In this document: piece after piece, positions 35,949-44,027 of the stretch
Layout of the letters: each line of letters opens with the position of its first letter
How positions within the stretch are numbered: the first letter of the stretch is position 1
Origin: Flavilitoribacter nigricans DSM 23189 = NBRC 102662
Lineage (GTDB): Bacteria > Bacteroidota > Bacteroidia > Chitinophagales > Saprospiraceae
Assembly: GCF_002646595.1 (NCBI RefSeq)
Contig: NZ_PDUD01000050.1
Location: forward strand, 1 to 64,000
Length of the DNA: 64,000 nucleotides
Direction: 5' to 3'
The notes under the pieces: model-generated
Told to the model about the DNA's origin: nothing
The model's database searches: none
The model's input: the letters and a program-made list of their open reading frames with translations, nothing else
Position numbers and translations under genes: made by a program

Positions 35949-37391
35949 TCACAGCAGTGGCTCCAGCAGGCGTACGATGGACTCCCGGATCTTATCCCGC
36001 CGGGGGCGTTTTTGAAATGCTTCCGGATCCAGTTGTTTGCAATTCACCAGATCTGCTTCCAGTTGTTGTTTGAGTTCCCGGGAAATGACGGGATCATACA
36101 GCAGCGCATTCACTTCGAAATTGTGTTCAAAACTCCGCTCGTCCACATTAGCGGTGCCGATGGAGGCCACGTCATCCGCAATGATGATCTTGCTGTGCAG
36201 AAATCCATTGTAGTAAAAGAAAACTTCCACGCCGGCCTCCATCAACTCTTCCAGATAAGCCCGCACACTCCATTTGAGGATAATGGAATCCGAATTGTAG
36301 GGTAAAATGAGGCGCACGTGCACTCCACTCAGCGCTGCAGTCTTCATCGCAAACAGGATATTCTCTCCCGGAATAAAGTAGGGTGTTGCCATGATCACGT
36401 AACGATGGGCACCGGTGATCATCGCAAAGTATTGCTGTTTAATATTCGCAAAGGTATTATTCGGGCCGCCGGCGATGATCTGCGCGTAGGTATTGCCCTG
36501 GGCCTGCAACCGGGGGAAGAGGTCGCCCTGCTCGATCAGATATTTTCCGCTGACAAAATACCAGTCGGTCAGGAAAACGAACTGTAGTCCGCTCACGGCG
36601 GGTCCTTCCAGGCGCAGGTGGGTATCCCGCCAATGCCCCAGCTCGGGGTCCCCGTGGATATATTTATCGGAGATATTGATCCCTCCGGTAAAACCGATCC
36701 GGCCGTCGACCACTACGATCTTGCGGTGATTGCGGTAGTTGATCTTATTGAAAAACCGCCAGATGCTCAGCGGCACGAAAGGATGGATATCTATACCGCT
36801 GGCACGGATCTTTTTCAGAAAGGTCCGACTCAGGAACCAGCTCCCAAAGCCGTCGAAGATCACGCGTACCACCACACCTTCTTTTTTCTTCTGGGCCAGC
36901 AGCGCAAACAGCTGATCGGCCATTTCCCCTTCCTCAATGATGTAGTACAGGATGCTAATCGACTGCTCAGCCTGCCGGATCGCTTCCATAATGGACTGGA
37001 AGGTCACGGTTCCGTCCTGCAGCACCTCGACCTTATTACCGGCAGTGAGCAGGGAATAACCGTTCTGGGCGAGCAGCGCGATCAGTCGGTTGTTGGCACG
37101 GAGGATAGGATCGCGGGCGATATCGGACCGGTCGTAATTTTCGTGCTGACTTTGTACATAACGGTGGAAGGCTTCGACCTCGGGCGAGTGTTTGATCTGG
37201 AACAGTCGACGCTTGCGGACGCGTTTGCCGAATAAAAAATAACTGCCGATCCCGATCACCGGAGCGACAATGATAAAAAGGGTCCAGGCCAGGGAACGGG
37301 CCGGACTGCCCCTTTCCAGCAAAACCGTGAGTATTACCCGGGCGAGTACAACGGCATAAAGCACAAAACCAAGGATCCGGAGTATCTCCAT
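35949..37391 (-). CDS. cls: Cardiolipin synthase (phospholipase D family)
   Basis: A 480-residue protein with two N-terminal membrane helices (about 3-25 and 35-55) and two PLD catalytic motifs: NHRKIVVVDGRIGFTGG (about 220) and LHSKIIIADDVASIGTANVD (about 395). It condenses two phosphatidylglycerols to cardiolipin. It is third in an operon: its start lies 3 bp after the Usp stop, so cardiolipin content may be raised with the stress genes. Confidence 0.92.
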   Translation of the reverse strand: MEILRILGFVLYAVVLARVILTVLLERGSPARSLAWTLFIIVAPVIGIGSYFLFGKRVRKRRLFQIKHSPEVEAFHRYVQSQHENYDRSDIARDPILRANNRLIALLAQNGYSLLTAGNKVEVLQDGTVTFQSIMEAIRQAEQSISILYYIIEEGEMADQLFALLAQKKKEGVVVRVIFDGFGSWFLSRTFLKKIRASGIDIHPFVPLSIWRFFNKINYRNHRKIVVVDGRIGFTGGINISDKYIHGDPELGHWRDTHLRLEGPAVSGLQFVFLTDWYFVSGKYLIEQGDLFPRLQAQGNTYAQIIAGGPNNTFANIKQQYFAMITGAHRYVIMATPYFIPGENILFAMKTAALSGVHVRLILPYNSDSIILKWSVRAYLEELMEAGVEVFFYYNGFLHSKIIIADDVASIGTANVDERSFEHNFEVNALLYDPVISRELKQQLEADLVNCKQLDPEAFQKRPRRDKIRESIVRLLEPLL

Positions 37392-37394
37392 ATA

Positions 37395-38282
37395 TTAGCG
37401 TACGACCAGAATAGGAATTCCTTCGCAATAATCCACGAAGTCTTCGGTCACACTACCGTACAAAAAATGGTGCATAGCGGAATGTCCCTGCGCGCCGATA
37501 ATGACCAGGTCCGGTTGTTCTTCTTCCGTGTATTCCCACAAGTGGCGGAAAACATTCCCGTAGTGGTCATCCAGAAAAACAATGGGCACTTCTGCTTCCG
37601 AAACCGATAATTGCTCCAGGATCTTATCGTAGGCCTTGCGGGCCGCCAGGAGCGCCTCGGCCCGATAACTGGCTACCTGGCTCAGGCCGTAGTAATGATC
37701 GGCGGTTAATGTACGGATCAGGTGAACCACCTGGATCCCGGCCTCCGGATAGTGTTTTCTCACCAGTAGCGCCTGCTCCAGTGCACGTACGGAGTTCTCC
37801 GAAAAATCCATTGGTACTAAGATACGGTTTATTGTGGAAGGCGGGTTTTCGGGGATCAAAAATAAGTTGCAGCCGACCTGCCGGGCGGCCCGGCGGGCCG
37901 TGATCCCACTGCCGGTGCTTTTTCTTTTTTTACCGAAGATGAGCAGGTTCGCATCCTTTACTTCGGCCCAGTGGGCCAGTTTCCGGTACGGTTTTCCCTC
38001 GATCACCTCAATCGCCGTTTCCAGAGACTTTCGGTGCCGGATATGCCGATCAATGGACTGTTGCAGCTTTTTTTCTACGGCCTCATCCACCGGCACATCG
38101 GTGGTGAACTTATTATGAAAGACCAGATCCGGATCTTGGGGTGCCCCGAAGTCCGGAATGATGTGGATAAAGTACAGTTTATTCAGTTCAAAAATATCCC
38201 GCGCCAGATCGGTCATTTTCAGGATACTCTGGTCTACTTCACTCATATCGAGGGCAACAACAGCTCTTTTTATCGGCTTCAT
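37395..38282 (-). CDS. Tandem universal stress protein (UspA domains)
   Basis: 295 residues, a paralogue of the Usp at 35020 with the same two-domain build. The C-terminal domain has GAQGHSAMHHFLYGSVTE, matching the nucleotide loop; the N-terminal one has LIFGKKRKSTGSGITARRAA in the same place as its paralogue. It is second in a three-gene operon, 14 bp after the 124-residue gene and 3 bp before cls. Confidence 0.92.
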   Translation of the reverse strand: MKPIKRAVVALDMSEVDQSILKMTDLARDIFELNKLYFIHIIPDFGAPQDPDLVFHNKFTTDVPVDEAVEKKLQQSIDRHIRHRKSLETAIEVIEGKPYRKLAHWAEVKDANLLIFGKKRKSTGSGITARRAARQVGCNLFLIPENPPSTINRILVPMDFSENSVRALEQALLVRKHYPEAGIQVVHLIRTLTADHYYGLSQVASYRAEALLAARKAYDKILEQLSVSEAEVPIVFLDDHYGNVFRHLWEYTEEEQPDLVIIGAQGHSAMHHFLYGSVTEDFVDYCEGIPILVVR

Positions 38283-38296
38283 GCTTGGGTTGGATT

Positions 38297-38671
38297 TTAT
38301 GCCTGATCGTTAACAATAGCGGCGGAGTGGCCGCCTTTCCGGTTTTGTTTTTCCAGCGTCCAGTGATCGGAGGCGCTGGTCTGCATCCAGAGATGTCCGG
38401 ACTGACGGAACACCTGTACGTTCAGACCGTAATCGTCAAAAAACAGTTTTTCCAGTTGCCGCACTTCCAGTTCGCCGTCAATCTGCAGATCACCTTCCCG
38501 GTGTTTGGACCGCACCTCACCGATGGTGAGCTGAGGGTCCAGCTTTTCTTCCGCCCGGGAGCCTTCGCCGGCCTGGTGCTGCCCCGCATAGAATTCGATC
38601 TTCAGGAATGGAAAATCCTCCTGAAATTCTTCCTGTACCTGGATCAGCCTTTTGTTATCCGTGATTTTCAT
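38297..38671 (-). CDS. Small protein of unknown function in a stress operon
   Basis: A 124-residue soluble protein, first gene of the operon with Usp and cls. No family is recognised. It has an N-terminal helix/strand unit (IQVQEEFQEDFPFLKIEFYA), a charged middle and a strand-rich end (LNVQVFRQSGHLWMQT). No signal peptide or membrane segment is present. The shared operon and the divergent promoter region with hsp20 suggest a stress role. Confidence 0.75.
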   Translation of the reverse strand: MKITDNKRLIQVQEEFQEDFPFLKIEFYAGQHQAGEGSRAEEKLDPQLTIGEVRSKHREGDLQIDGELEVRQLEKLFFDDYGLNVQVFRQSGHLWMQTSASDHWTLEKQNRKGGHSAAIVNDQA

Positions 38672-38734
38672 GGCTTTTCTTTCAAAAGTAGCCGCCCTGC
38701 CGGGAGAATGTCATGATTTTACTTAACGGTATCC

Positions 38735-38784
38735 ATGATCCTTATCACCTTTCGGCAATTGATAGGGATCATTCCCGGGAATGA
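38735..38784. promoter_or_regulatory. Dyad and 16-bp palindrome in the divergent stress promoter
   Basis: ATGATCCTTATCA (38735-38747) pairs with TGATAGGGATCAT (38760-38772). Directly overlapping it is a perfect 16-bp palindrome, TCATTCCCGGGAATGA (38769-38784). The region separates the divergent hsp20 gene and the three-gene Usp-cls operon and would suit a dimeric regulator acting on both. Confidence 0.5.
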
Positions 38785-38846
38785 CCCAACTGATCACGTT
38801 TTAGCCGGATTGGGCGTACATTGAGTAAGTACCAAAATTTACAGCC

Positions 38847-39299
38847 ATGTGGAGAGCCAACATCAAAAACCGAACCTTCGATCGAATGGGAGAAGAATGG
38901 GCTCCCGTCATCGACCCCAACCACTTCCTGGGTAGAAGTGCATTTGACATCCCTTATCCGGCAGATAAAAAAGTACCCGATGCCACCCTCCTGCGTAAGG
39001 ATGATCTGCTGATCCTGGAAATCGCCTTACCTGACTACCGGAAGGAAAATCTGGAAGTTGAAGTACATAATGACCTCTTGTTCATTAAAGGTAAAAAAGA
39101 AGGCGTGATGGCTACCGTCACTTCCGAATACGTAGCTCAGGAAATGCAACGCGACAATTTCGAGCGGATCTTCAAGCTCGCCCCGTCTATCGCCCACGAA
39201 GGCGTGAAGGCCGAATTCCGGGATGGTCTGTTACGGATCAAATTTTACGACGTACCCGCAGAAGAGGAACGTACCCACCGGAAAGTAGCCATTCTTTAA
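38847..39299 (+). CDS. Hsp20/alpha-crystallin family small heat shock protein
   Basis: A 150-residue protein with an alpha-crystallin domain at about 45-140 (LLILEIALPDYRKENLEVEV, then KAEFRDGLLRIKFYDVP). It should form oligomers that hold unfolding proteins. The domain is shorter and more divergent than that of the second copy at 43084, and the C-terminal I-x-I/V motif is not clear. It is divergent from the Usp-cls operon. Confidence 0.88.
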   Translation: MWRANIKNRTFDRMGEEWAPVIDPNHFLGRSAFDIPYPADKKVPDATLLRKDDLLILEIALPDYRKENLEVEVHNDLLFIKGKKEGVMATVTSEYVAQEMQRDNFERIFKLAPSIAHEGVKAEFRDGLLRIKFYDVPAEEERTHRKVAIL

Positions 39300-39371
39300 A
39301 CCCGGTATAACCCCTTATTGATACCTGCCTCACCACCGATGCCAACGGCCATCCGGAGTGGGGCAGGAAAA

Positions 39372-40379
39372 TTATTCGTTCAAATAGCTCCCAAACAGAT
39401 CCAGAAAAGTTCTCACCATCACCAGCTGCCGGTCCAGCTCCGGACCCTCCGACAGCTGCATCGCCTTAAATACATTGATCTTCAGGCGGACATTCGCCCG
39501 GTATAGTTTGTAGTACTCGAATAACTTTTCATCCGGCCCGTTATTGACACAGATGTAGCGCTGGTTGTAAGCCTCAAGCAGGCCGTCACTCAGGTCCGTT
39601 TGTCCTTTTGCATCCAGGTCCATACACAGGAAGGCCAGCTCGTTGAGGACATCCAGTTTTCGCAGGTGGTCGTTGAATTCTATGCAGTCAAAAATTACCG
39701 GTTTTTCGAGCAGAAAGATGTTTTTGGCGTGCAGGTCCCCGTGACCGTCAACGGTAAATCCCTCCAGGTGCCTTTCGTAGATACGGTCCTGCAAACTCTT
39801 CAGCACCTGTTTCGAATGCTCCTCTCCCTTGTGCAGCAGCAAAGCCGCATCCGCGCCCCAGTGCTTTTCAATAAACGGGGCCACCCGCAGGAAATCGGCA
39901 AAATCCTGGTGCATACTGTGAATGTTGGGGTGGGCCGTCACCACTTCGGTGGACATGTGAAAATCCGTCAGTTGCTCTGCCAGTTGTTCCATGTGCGCCA
40001 TGGTGACCAGGTCATTTTCCAGCATCAGATCCATCTGCCGGTCCGAGTCCAGTCGTTTCATCTTTACCGCATAGTCGATCACCGTACCTTCCTCGCCGCC
40101 CAGACTGAGTACGCCGGTATAATCTTCCCGCAGGATCGGTACAACATCTAGATAGACCCCATCGGTCAGCCGGCGGTTCAGGAAGAGTTCCCGGTCGCAA
40201 TAAAACTTGCGTTTTTCCAGCGTAGAAAAATTGAGGAAAGTATAATCAACCGGCTTTTTAATCTTATAGACATTTTTGTCCGTGAGGAGCACCCAGGAGA
40301 TGTGGGTCTCTACCAGTTGGGCCTCCGGCAGCAAGCGGGGATTGCCCTGGATCAGGGCCTGTACATCAGCATGTTTCAT
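39372..40379 (-). CDS. COG2187 aminoglycoside phosphotransferase-like kinase
   Basis: A 335-residue protein kinase-like fold enzyme. The catalytic loop is VDGHGDLHAKNIFLL (about 215-230), with the metal-binding DCIEFND shortly after, both typical of APH-type kinases. The natural substrate is unknown. In many bacteria this domain is fused to a COG0645 P-loop kinase. Here the two are separate genes overlapping by 4 bp, which supports a joint function. Confidence 0.85.
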   Translation of the reverse strand: MKHADVQALIQGNPRLLPEAQLVETHISWVLLTDKNVYKIKKPVDYTFLNFSTLEKRKFYCDRELFLNRRLTDGVYLDVVPILREDYTGVLSLGGEEGTVIDYAVKMKRLDSDRQMDLMLENDLVTMAHMEQLAEQLTDFHMSTEVVTAHPNIHSMHQDFADFLRVAPFIEKHWGADAALLLHKGEEHSKQVLKSLQDRIYERHLEGFTVDGHGDLHAKNIFLLEKPVIFDCIEFNDHLRKLDVLNELAFLCMDLDAKGQTDLSDGLLEAYNQRYICVNNGPDEKLFEYYKLYRANVRLKINVFKAMQLSEGPELDRQLVMVRTFLDLFGSYLNE

Positions 40380-41032
40380 AAGTTCCCTTCTTTGAGATAG
40401 CCCTCCGCCCGTTTCAGCATTTCCTCGAGGTTCAGGTCGTCCGAATACAGTTCCAAATGCGGTACTTCCAGGGGTTCGTAAGCTTTCTTTATTTTTTCGT
40501 AGACCGAAAAATCGGCTTCACTGTATGCCCGCTTTCGGTTTACCCGGCGGCGGATGAGCGTTTCATCGCTTTTTAATTCAATCCATTTCAGTATGTCGGC
40601 CCGGCTTCGGATCAACTCCAGATACGGCCGGCGATATGCTGCCTGGTGAAAGGTAGCATCCACGATCACGGTTGCTCCATCTTCCAGCAGGCGGGAGGTG
40701 CGGTGGAACATTTCGCGGTAGATGTCTGCTTTGGTTTCGGCGTCGTACCGGCCCCGCCTGTTCAATTCATCGCGAACCATATCACTATTCAGATGATGCA
40801 CCGACAATCGTTTGGCCAGTGCCCGGGCCAGCGTGGTTTTGCCCGTCCCCGGTAGTCCACTGATGATGATCAACATAGTAATTCTATTTTCCGGAAAGTG
40901 TTCAAGCGTTCTCTGATAAGATCCATCTTTCTTAACAAATATACACCGGTAAATATCATACCCTTCGATGACTTTTCCAGCCAAATCCGTTTGGACCTGA
41001 TGAATGATACCCTCCGGGCTGATATTCGTCAT
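40376..41032 (-). CDS. COG0645 P-loop kinase (AAA family)
   Basis: 218 residues. The Walker A motif IISGLPGTGKTTLARALAKR lies at about 55-75 because of an N-terminal extension. If the ATG at 40876 is the true start, the protein begins two residues before the P-loop and is 166 residues long, closer to the family. An arginine-rich lid (LIRRRVNRKRAYSEADF) is present. The reaction is unknown; relatives phosphorylate small molecules. It is cotranscribed with the COG2187 gene by a 4-bp overlap and divergent from the CBS gene at 41081. Confidence 0.85.
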   Translation of the reverse strand: MTNISPEGIIHQVQTDLAGKVIEGYDIYRCIFVKKDGSYQRTLEHFPENRITMLIIISGLPGTGKTTLARALAKRLSVHHLNSDMVRDELNRRGRYDAETKADIYREMFHRTSRLLEDGATVIVDATFHQAAYRRPYLELIRSRADILKWIELKSDETLIRRRVNRKRAYSEADFSVYEKIKKAYEPLEVPHLELYSDDLNLEEMLKRAEGYLKEGNL

Positions 41033-41080
41033 TACAACTCCTGGGCGCAGAGCCTACCTTCGTAACAACGAAAACCAAAA

Positions 41081-41527
41081 ATGACTGTTATGGATATCAA
41101 GGCTCCCGTTTCTACCATTATGACCACAGATCTGGTAACCGTTGCACCAGAAGACAAACTGGCGGAAGTAAAAAATGCTTTCGACAATTTCCGGATCCAC
41201 CACCTGCTGGTAGTGGATAGCGAAGAAAATCTGGTAGGCATCATCAGTAAAACCGATCTCTTACATTTTCTCGATTTTATTGATAAAGATAGCAACGAGC
41301 CCTATCTGACCGAATTGCGGCTGAAAAATTACCGGGCGGAAGAGATCATGGTCCGCGAGCCCTTCACGGTCAGTGAAAGCGATACCATTAAAGCCGTTTT
41401 GGAAGTGTTTAAAGAAAATCTCTTCCACGCTTTACCCATTACCAGGGCCGGTAAGCTGACGGGGATCGTCACTACGCACGACGTGATCAAAGCGTTGCTG
41501 GAAAAACACGCTTTGCTGACCAGTTGA
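41081..41527 (+). CDS. CBS-pair protein
   Basis: 148 residues with two CBS motifs (VSTIMTTDLVTVAPEDKLAE with LLVVDSEENLVGIISK; EIMVREPFTVSESDTI with ALPITRAGKLTGIVTT), a paralogue of the gene at 34456. It probably acts as a nucleotide-binding regulator. Starts at 41081 and 41090 are both ATG. It is divergent from the kinase pair and ends at a very strong terminator. Confidence 0.9.
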   Translation: MTVMDIKAPVSTIMTTDLVTVAPEDKLAEVKNAFDNFRIHHLLVVDSEENLVGIISKTDLLHFLDFIDKDSNEPYLTELRLKNYRAEEIMVREPFTVSESDTIKAVLEVFKENLFHALPITRAGKLTGIVTTHDVIKALLEKHALLTS

Positions 41528-41640
41528 GATTGATACCGGTTCCGAAGTAAATGCTCCGGCAGCCGGATAGAAAATACAGACAAGGTTTTTTAGTCAAGAT
41601 GATCAGTTTGTAATAGTTTTTGAGCTAGTCATGATTGCAA

Positions 41641-41705
41641 AACATGAGTTGTATCCCGGGCACAGGTTTAGGATTAAGTGCCCGGGATAACTCATGTTTT
41701 TTTTT
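41641..41705. terminator. Very strong terminator between convergent genes
   Basis: The left arm (41641-41663, AACATGAGTT then ATCCCGGGCAC) pairs with the right arm (41679-41698) over 20 bp with one bulged base, followed by a T-run to 41705. The left side has a short A-run, so some activity on the minus strand toward gerW's 3' end is possible. Confidence 0.88.
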
Positions 41706-41770
41706 GGAAGGAGCACAGGTCAGGGCCGGCTGAACGCCACTCCACATCCTTTGCTCCTAATCCCGTCTGC

Positions 41771-42139
41771 TTAGGCAACAGCTTCTTCCTTTGGCTGTTT
41801 TTCCAGGTACTTTTCGATCAGGTCGGGTACTTTTTCAAAGGCAGCCGCCAGGCCCTTATTCGTCCGGGTACTCACAAAAGAGATGGAATCGCCCTGGCTG
41901 ACCAGGAACCCGATGGGTTCGATGCCGATACCGGCGCCCAATCCGCCACCTTCGCCGTGGCCCTGTTGGGGAGCATCACCTTCACCACCTCCGGTACCGA
42001 ATCCCATTCCGACCCGGATAACGGGGATACATTGGAATTCACCCAGTTGGAAAGCTTCACCGATCACCGTGCTGGTTTTCGCTTCGGATCTCATGAATTG
42101 GGTGATCTGGTCGATCATTTCTTTAAATTGGATTTCCAT
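41771..42139 (-). CDS. GerW/YtfJ family protein
   Basis: A 122-residue protein of the GerW (sporulation protein YtfJ) family: MRSEAKTSTVIGEAFQLGEF with VIPVIRVGMGFGTGGGEG, a glycine-rich loop, then GIGIEPIGFLVSQGDSISFV. In Bacillus it supports spore germination, but the family is wide among non-sporing bacteria and its role there is unknown. It follows a DUF2953-like gene, the same pairing as Bacillus ytfI-ytfJ. Confidence 0.9.
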   Translation of the reverse strand: MEIQFKEMIDQITQFMRSEAKTSTVIGEAFQLGEFQCIPVIRVGMGFGTGGGEGDAPQQGHGEGGGLGAGIGIEPIGFLVSQGDSISFVSTRTNKGLAAAFEKVPDLIEKYLEKQPKEEAVA

Positions 42140-42216
42140 AGTAGGGGTATTTGATGAAACAATTCGGATGGCGGCTAATGCCGCAACCGCTTATTTTTCC
42201 GGATACCGGCTTTTTT

Positions 42217-42738
42217 TCAGAATGCGGTACGCAGCAGTGCGTAAACCAGCCGGTATAGTCGATTTTCTACGATCAGCAGCAGATCATTCCGTCCCTGGAA
42301 ATTGATCCGCCAGTCCCGTTGACCGGCCGGATTGGTCACCCGGAAAAGTGGGAACAAATACGCGTTCCACACGTAATCACCGGTATCCAGCTCCCAGTGA
42401 AACCGGATCAGGTGAAAGGAGCGCCACAGGCGATAGACCAATTGCCGGGGGTGACGGGGTTTCCAGCTTTTTTTCCGGGCCTTTCCCTTTTTGGATTGAT
42501 CTGCTTTTTTCCCGGACGTCCACCACTCCGCGACGGACCAGGAGCGGGTGAAGAACGGCGCTTCCAGGCGAAAGGCCCATCTACCCGCTTCGGGAGCCAG
42601 CCGGGCCCGGAGCAGCCCCCACCAGTGCAATTGCAGTACCCGGCGGGCATCGTTCCATTCAATGTGCAGATAGATCGGGGAAATAAGTATCCAGAGCAGA
42701 AAGGCAAAGAAAAGGCCGAAGAGGATGATCCATAACAT
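42217..42738 (-). CDS. DUF2953-like membrane protein
   Basis: A 173-residue protein with one N-terminal membrane helix (about 2-22), a basic Lys-rich linker near residue 80 and tryptophan-rich strands. It resembles DUF2953 (YtfI) in overall layout: a membrane anchor, then WGLLRARLAPEAGRW, then LYRLWRSFHLIRFHWELDTGD. The gene order with gerW supports this more than sequence alone. Confidence 0.65.
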   Translation of the reverse strand: MLWIILFGLFFAFLLWILISPIYLHIEWNDARRVLQLHWWGLLRARLAPEAGRWAFRLEAPFFTRSWSVAEWWTSGKKADQSKKGKARKKSWKPRHPRQLVYRLWRSFHLIRFHWELDTGDYVWNAYLFPLFRVTNPAGQRDWRINFQGRNDLLLIVENRLYRLVYALLRTAF

Positions 42739-43083
42739 GACGGGCCAATTTGGTTTTTGGAATTGCTCAGGAGCTGATCGGACCCGGTATCTGAAGTGGA
42801 TGTTTGTTCACTTTTACCCTGATCTCAAAAACCAGATCCAAACAGCTTCTCAGCAAAAAACACTTTTAACGTGCTCTAAATTAAGGCCTTATTCTATCGA
42901 ATGCTATGACCATTGCCCAATGGAGCACTGATTGCGATCATGGGACAAAGCGAAAAAAGGGTGATGAGCACCCATTGACGAAGATCAACCCTTACGTTGT
43001 GCGCCGTCATTTCGGCGGGGTGGTTTCCGGACTTATATTAGCCAGCGTAAAACCAACATTCCTTAACCAAAAAACCGAATACA
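42739..43083. other. Intergenic region upstream of hsp20
   Basis: About 345 bp without a gene. Near 42958-42973 a GGGTGATGAGCACCC hairpin is visible, and a TTATATTAG sequence about 50 bp before the hsp20 start may be a weak -7 element. Nothing else stands out. Confidence 0.4.
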
Positions 43084-43521
43084 ATGAAAAAGGCTAATGG
43101 AACCGGTTTGGTACCTACCTTCAAATCCTGGATGGAGGATTTTTGGGGCGCCGACAATGTATTTGCCGATGATTTTTTCCGTCTGAGGAAAAACTGGATG
43201 CCGGCGGTTAACATCAAGGATGAAAAGAACTCCTTCGAAATTGACCTGGCCGCACCGGGCCTGAAAAAGGATGACTTTACGGTAAAAGTTGAGAACGGCA
43301 TGTTGTGCATTTCCGCCGAAAAGGAAGAAAGCAAAGAAGAAGCCGAAGCGGATTATACCCGTAAGGAATTCAGCTATCGCTCTTTTGAACGTTCTTTCGC
43401 ACTGCCGGAAAACGTCGATGCCGAACACATCTCCGCCAAGTACGCAGATGGTATCCTGAAACTCGTTTTGAAAAAATTGGTAACCAAAGCCGAAACACCT
43501 AAAAAGATCAAAGTAGGTTAA
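43084..43521 (+). CDS. Hsp20/alpha-crystallin family small heat shock protein
   Basis: A 145-residue classical small heat shock protein. The alpha-crystallin domain (about 35-130) has IDLAAPGLKKDDFTVKVENG and the A-x-x-x-G-I-L signature AKYADGILKLVL, and the tail ends KKIKVG, giving the I-x-V motif used for oligomer assembly. It is the second Hsp20 in the island and the more canonical one. Its stop codon lies inside the left end of a MITE-like inverted repeat. Confidence 0.93.
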   Translation: MKKANGTGLVPTFKSWMEDFWGADNVFADDFFRLRKNWMPAVNIKDEKNSFEIDLAAPGLKKDDFTVKVENGMLCISAEKEESKEEAEADYTRKEFSYRSFERSFALPENVDAEHISAKYADGILKLVLKKLVTKAETPKKIKVG

Positions 43522-43685
43522 GGACATGTTTAAAATTCGTTTTTGATGGCGAAAGTGATCAGATAATGGTTCTCACGAAGGGATTTTTGAGCTTCATAGC
43601 AGCGCTACGGAGCGAAAAAATGCCAAAGTGAGGTTCATTAGATGGTCATTTGGAGTCCAAAGGATGAAATTTAAACATGTTCTAA
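43519..43685. mobile_element. MITE-like element with about 20-bp terminal inverted repeats
   Basis: The left end (43519-43538, TAAGGACATGTTTAAAATTC) and the reverse complement of the right end (43666-43685) match at about 17 of 20 positions, including ACATGTTTAAA. The 167-bp interior has no open frame. The left end supplies the hsp20 stop codon. No clear target duplication is seen, and no second copy was found in the window. Confidence 0.5.
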
Positions 43686-44027
43686 ATGGCCGGGCAAACT
43701 GACTGAGTTGTCCGCACCATAAGCTACTGTAATCCACCCGACTGAGGTGCACCGTATTTCACAACTCCAAAAGACCTTATTGACGACCGATGAGACCTTC
43801 GTTCGACGGGCTGCGGCAACGGACGAAGGCCTTGTTGTTTTTAGCACCTGCCTAGCGGTCAAAAGCATTTCCCGCCTCATCGCTTCGGGCCGCACGGACC
43901 GCAAACGGTAAGAATGACCGAAGCTGCCCGATATTTAGTTCCGGGCGCGAATAATTCGTAACTTGCGGCCGTTCTTATAGAGCATCCCCGGGATGTTTAC
44001 TTCTCAAAAAAATCAATAAGTGTAAAC
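43686..44027. other. Intergenic region with a stable hairpin
   Basis: About 340 bp without a gene. CCTTCGTTCG near 43797-43806 pairs over 10 bp with CGGACGAAGG near 43821-43830 around a GC-rich loop. There is no T-run directly behind it. It could be part of an unrecognised structured RNA or a remnant of a repeat. Confidence 0.4.

Noticed and set aside
41002-41013. Possible second copy of the hsp20 upstream dyad (AGGGTATCATTC on the minus strand)
   Set aside because: It differs by an inserted base from AGGGATCATTC, lacks the partner arm and lies within the 5' part of the kinase gene.
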